Shown here in pieces: positions 33,924 through 36,553 of a stretch of DNA of 36,553 bases. Each line of letters opens with the position of its first letter. The first letter of the stretch is position 1. This stretch comes from Henriciella sp. (lineage in GTDB: Bacteria; Pseudomonadota; Alphaproteobacteria; Caulobacterales; Hyphomonadaceae). The position numbers and the translations under genes are program-made. The DNA lies in assembly GCA_002733705.1 (NCBI GenBank), contig NVWP01000007.1, forward strand, positions 1-36,553, read 5' to 3'. The notes beneath the pieces were generated by a model. That model saw only the letters and a program-made list of their open reading frames with translations, did no database searches and was not told the DNA's origin.

Positions 33924-34772
33924 TCAGCCGCCGGCGCTGATCTGCTTCTTCAGCTCCTGGACCTTGTAATTGCTGTCATCGGAGCCGGGCGGCGCCTGCC
34001 GGCGGAACGCATCGTCGATCTCTTCCCAGCGCGCCTCTGCGCCCTCGCGGGCGACCGCATGGGTCATGATCAGCCATTCGCCCATCAGGGCGCCTTCGAC
34101 GGCCGCGCGCGCTGCCTTGGCCGCGGGCATGCCCATAGACATGAGTTTCTCGCCGTCTTTCAGCGCCTCGTCGTCCTCATCGAGGCCGGCCTTCTCGCGG
34201 CTGGCATAGAAGCCTGTATTCACAAGGCCGGGGCAGAAGACGCTTACCCCGACATTTTCAGGCATTTCCCGGCGCATGACGTCGGCGAGGCCAAGGATGG
34301 CATGCTTGGTGCCCGTGTAGAGCGCTGCACCATCATGCTGGAAGCCGAGGCTGTGTTCCGACCCGGTAAAGCAGATGCGGCCTTCCTCGCTCCGGTCGAT
34401 CCAGCGGCGTGCGAAGGCGCGGGCCGTCATCCAGCTGCCTTTCACATTCGTCCCATATTGAAGATCGAACTCTTCAGGCGTCGCCTCGATCACCGGCGCG
34501 TCGAATTGCAGGCCGGCATTGGCAAAGACGAGATCGACATGGACAAGCTCATCAAAGGCTTTTTCGGCCAGGGTCTCGATATCTCCGGGCTTCGAGACAT
34601 CGGCTTTCTGTGTAACGGCACTGTCGCCAAGGTCCTTTGCGGCCTTCGCGAGCGCCTTGTCATCCATGTCGGCAATAAGGACCCTGCCGCCGCGTTCGAT
34701 GATGCAGCGGGCCATTTCGAGGCCCATACCGGAGGCACCGCCCGTCACGACGGCATTCTTGGTCTGGGTCAT
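33924..34772 (-). CDS. Short-chain dehydrogenase/reductase
   Basis: 282 aa classical SDR. The cofactor loop TGGASGMG is at about residues 11-18, the acidic residue after strand 2 (IADMDD) points to NAD(H), and NAG is near 90. The catalytic triad is Ser (CFTGSEHS), Tyr and Lys (ALYTGTKHA, a YxxxK pattern). The C-terminal region has a lid-like FYASREKAG segment. The substrate is unknown. AGGAGA before the ATG at 34772 marks the start; a longer frame overlaps the M23 gene. The gap to the M23 gene is 14 bases, so they are probably co-transcribed. Confidence 0.9.
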   Translation of the reverse strand: MTQTKNAVVTGGASGMGLEMARCIIERGGRVLIADMDDKALAKAAKDLGDSAVTQKADVSKPGDIETLAEKAFDELVHVDLVFANAGLQFDAPVIEATPEEFDLQYGTNVKGSWMTARAFARRWIDRSEEGRICFTGSEHSLGFQHDGAALYTGTKHAILGLADVMRREMPENVGVSVFCPGLVNTGFYASREKAGLDEDDEALKDGEKLMSMGMPAAKAARAAVEGALMGEWLIMTHAVAREGAEARWEEIDDAFRRQAPPGSDDSNYKVQELKKQISAGG

Positions 34773-34786
34773 GAGGTATCTCCTGT

Positions 34787-35683
34787 CTAAGGCTCGAGCG
34801 CTAAAAGAAGCGCCGGGTCTATATAGAAATCCCCATCCCTCTCCTGAGTTTCCTGATTTCTCCACTTCACCGCCCAGTGGAGGTGGGGCCCGGTCGTGCG
34901 GCCGGTATTTCCGGTGAGCCCAAGCGGGTCGCCTGCCTCGACCTGCTCGCCGGCTTCCACGTCCACCTTCGACATGTGCATGAAGACCGAGACGAGGCCG
35001 CGGCCGTGGTCGAGGAAGATGCTTCCGCCTTCATAATAAAGATCCGGGTCGGCGAGAATGACCGTTCCGGGGGCGGGCGCCTTTATCGGTGTGCCGACGG
35101 GCGCAGCGATGTCATAGCCCTCATGCACCGAGACCTTTTCACAGCTTTCGCCGTCGGCGCCGGTGCCGACATATTTGCGTTCCGGTCCAAAGGGGGAGCT
35201 TGCGCGCCCTTCCGCCGGCCGGATGAAGCCTTCGCTGGCGCCGGGGCCATCATTAAAGGTCTCGAACGCGGCCTTTTTCTTCAGCCAGCTTTCCTCGACA
35301 TGTTTGAGCTGTGCTTCGGTGCGCGCATCCACCTTGTCGCAGTCCAGCCCACGCAGAAGGCGGAAATCGTCATTGCGTGGGGCGATATCAACGGCAAGCG
35401 GGGGGATGCCGGCCTCGGTAGCGGTCAGGATCAGCGGGCTCGGCTCCTTACGCGTGAGGCCCACGGTGAAGGTGCCGCGCTCATCACTGCGGACGGTGCG
35501 CGCGCCGCTGCCGTCTTCACCGGCGACGCGGATGCGGACATCTGCCGGTCCGGTACATGTCAGAAGGCCGCCCTGTTTTGCGATACCCGAGCAGGAAAGG
35601 GATGAGGCGGCTTGTGCGCTGGCATGGCCGGGACTTGCGGCCAGCGCCGCCAGCGTCAGGCCCGCGAGGCAGAGCGCCCTCAT
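34787..35683 (-). CDS. M23/LytM-type metallopeptidase
   Basis: 298 aa exported protein (signal peptide to about residue 24). The N-terminal ~110 residues form a beta-rich domain with two Cys pairs, then a helical linker, then a LytM domain. The zinc and catalytic residues are all present: H187xxxD191 in HEGYDIA, H236 in FMHMS, and H267/H269 in GPHLHW. It is therefore a likely active peptidoglycan endopeptidase, unlike the degenerate LytM activators such as EnvC/NlpD. The ATG overlaps the DUF2093 stop by 4 bases (ATGA), which couples translation. A signal peptide plus intact site suggests a role in cell-wall remodelling. Confidence 0.9.
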   Translation of the reverse strand: MRALCLAGLTLAALAASPGHASAQAASSLSCSGIAKQGGLLTCTGPADVRIRVAGEDGSGARTVRSDERGTFTVGLTRKEPSPLILTATEAGIPPLAVDIAPRNDDFRLLRGLDCDKVDARTEAQLKHVEESWLKKKAAFETFNDGPGASEGFIRPAEGRASSPFGPERKYVGTGADGESCEKVSVHEGYDIAAPVGTPIKAPAPGTVILADPDLYYEGGSIFLDHGRGLVSVFMHMSKVDVEAGEQVEAGDPLGLTGNTGRTTGPHLHWAVKWRNQETQERDGDFYIDPALLLALEP

Positions 35684-35898
35684 CCGGGTGTCTTGCCGTC
35701 AACCATGCGGGACGCGGCTGCGGCAGCGTCGATATAGGGCTCCTGAAGATCGACGCTCCAGTAGCGCAGGGCCGCAATCGGGATTTTCCGGCCTGTCACC
35801 GCGCAGGTGACATAATCGCCGGGTTCGACGACTTCGATGTCGCCGTCGAGATAATAGAGTCTGGCCTCGCCGCCAGCAGGTCCGGTTCTGGAAAGCAT
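35680..35898 (-). CDS. DUF2093 domain protein
   Basis: 72 aa cytoplasmic-type protein with no signal peptide. The strings GEARLYYLDGDIEVVEPGDYV, CAVTG and IPIAALRYWSVDLQEPYID fit the alphaproteobacterial DUF2093 family, which has no known function. The CAVTG part and the small compact fold resemble a binding domain, but the second metal-ligand Cys expected of a zinc ribbon is missing. It overlaps the M23 peptidase gene by 4 bases. The ATG at 35898 has no strong ribosome site. Confidence 0.78.
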   Translation of the reverse strand: MLSRTGPAGGEARLYYLDGDIEVVEPGDYVTCAVTGRKIPIAALRYWSVDLQEPYIDAAAAASRMVDGKTPG

Positions 35899-35976
35899 GG
35901 GCCAATAATGGTCCCGCGCGCGCCGATTGCAAAGGCCGCACCTACAGCTTTCTGGTCGCTTATATAGGTGGGGCGG

Positions 35977-36553
35977 TCAGTCCGGCCCGGTCCCGGGGTC
36001 TTCCGGCAGGGCCTCCGGTTCGGGACGGTCGGGATTGGGCGTGCGCAGGATGAGCGCCAGCGTACGGATGTAATTGTCTGGCCACTGGCCCGATTTCAGC
36101 CGCTGACTGGCCCGGACGACCATTTCGACCTCAACATCCGGGTGGCTGAAAACCTGATCGGACGTCAGCGTGTCCTCGCGCTCGCCAGACGTGTTGACGA
36201 GTTCGGCTGTCCATTCGGCCATATCGGGACACTCTGCGATACGGTCCGTCAGCCGGTCGCGCTGGCTGCGGAGGGCCTCAAGGCCGGTCTGGTCGGACTG
36301 TTCGATGGCCAGCGTGCAGGTGACCTGATTGTAGGGTGCGCCCGCACTGAAAGGTTCGGCGCCCGGAATGACGACAACGCACTGGCCTGCGCCCAGTTCT
36401 TTCAGTGCGTCGCCGGCCTCGAAGCTGCCAATCGCGCGGCCCGCAGCGGTTGCCGGGCTGAGTGCGGCGAAGCGGGCGGCGGATGCGCCCGCGCGGATAT
36501 AGGGGCCAACCTCATAGCAAAGCGCGTCGCCTGGCGGCGGGGGAGGGGGTGGC
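35977..36553 (-). CDS. Hypothetical protein with Pro-rich linker, N-terminus beyond the window
   Basis: The frame is open from the right edge to the TGA at 35979-35977, giving at least 191 codons, so the gene is cut by the window and an internal ATG at 36222 is not the true start. The visible part begins with seven Pro codons, then LCYEVGPYIRAG, a mixed domain with CVVVIPGAE and CTLAIEQS, a helical LRSQRDRLTDRIAECPDM stretch and an acidic Pro-rich tail. Four Cys in the domain could pair in the periplasm. The poly-Pro run often joins a membrane anchor or N-terminal domain to a periplasmic domain, but I do not recognise the family. Confidence 0.65.
   Translation of the reverse strand, partial: PPPPPPPGDALCYEVGPYIRAGASAARFAALSPATAAGRAIGSFEAGDALKELGAGQCVVVIPGAEPFSAGAPYNQVTCTLAIEQSDQTGLEALRSQRDRLTDRIAECPDMAEWTAELVNTSGEREDTLTSDQVFSHPDVEVEMVVRASQRLKSGQWPDNYIRTLALILRTPNPDRPEPEALPEDPGTGPD

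Overview
The window is GC-rich, gene-dense chromosomal DNA that reads as an alphaproteobacterium, most likely the Caulobacterales/Hyphomonadaceae side. The pointers are a TipF-like degenerate EAL protein, a DUF3035 (BamF-type) lipoprotein, a DUF2093 gene, a TIGR01459 HAD hydrolase, a MutL that keeps its endonuclease motif, a Caulobacter-style promoter, and several TonB/porin/DUF5916 outer-membrane proteins typical of aquatic heterotrophs. The taxon is inferred from gene content; no rRNA, tRNA, CRISPR, prophage, transposase or integrase is visible.

Left part (1-14.2 kb, all + strand). A TipF-like EAL protein is followed by a TIGR01459 HAD hydrolase, a MaoC/(R)-hydratase, ribF, a secreted YbjN-domain protein, ileS, lspA, a BamF-like lipoprotein, two M16 peptidases (one catalytic, one with its zinc motif lost), mutL and a beta-phosphoglucomutase-like HAD. 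ileS-lspA-bamF-M16-M16 are tightly spaced and end in a strong terminator at 11524-11554. lspA, the lipoprotein and the exported peptidases form an envelope-biogenesis group.

Middle part (14.2-18.3 kb). A coiled-coil outer-membrane porin lies behind an AT-rich perfect dyad and ends at a strong hairpin terminator. Next come a 54-codon gene on the minus strand, an FMN-dependent alpha-hydroxy-acid dehydrogenase and a SAM methyltransferase. A three-hairpin palindromic repeat sits at the convergent junction at 18.2 kb.

Right part (18.3-36.5 kb, nearly all - strand). In transcription order from the right edge there are: an edge-truncated hypothetical protein; DUF2093, LytM/M23 peptidase and SDR (coupled or nearly so); dodecin; RNase HII; an acyl-CoA synthetase; a TonB-dependent receptor whose ribosome-binding site lies inside a hairpin; an OmpA-like protein; a HAD-UbiA fusion with a truncated UbiA half; ttcA; a DUF5916 outer-membrane protein; a UPF0718-type permease; an amidohydrolase lipoprotein; and a YaiI/DUF188 protein. 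A quinone oxidoreductase (+) is divergent from rnhB.

I see no single self-evident new defence or mobile system. The observations most worth a second look are the non-canonical HLGT signature and lost zinc ligands in IleRS, the truncated HAD-UbiA fusion, the hairpin that hides the ribosome-binding site of the TonB receptor, a disulfide-framed EF-hand-like loop in that receptor, three 11-bp tandem repeats upstream of the OmpA-like gene, the AT-rich dyad ahead of the porin, and a small acidic gene shorter than most ORF cut-offs.
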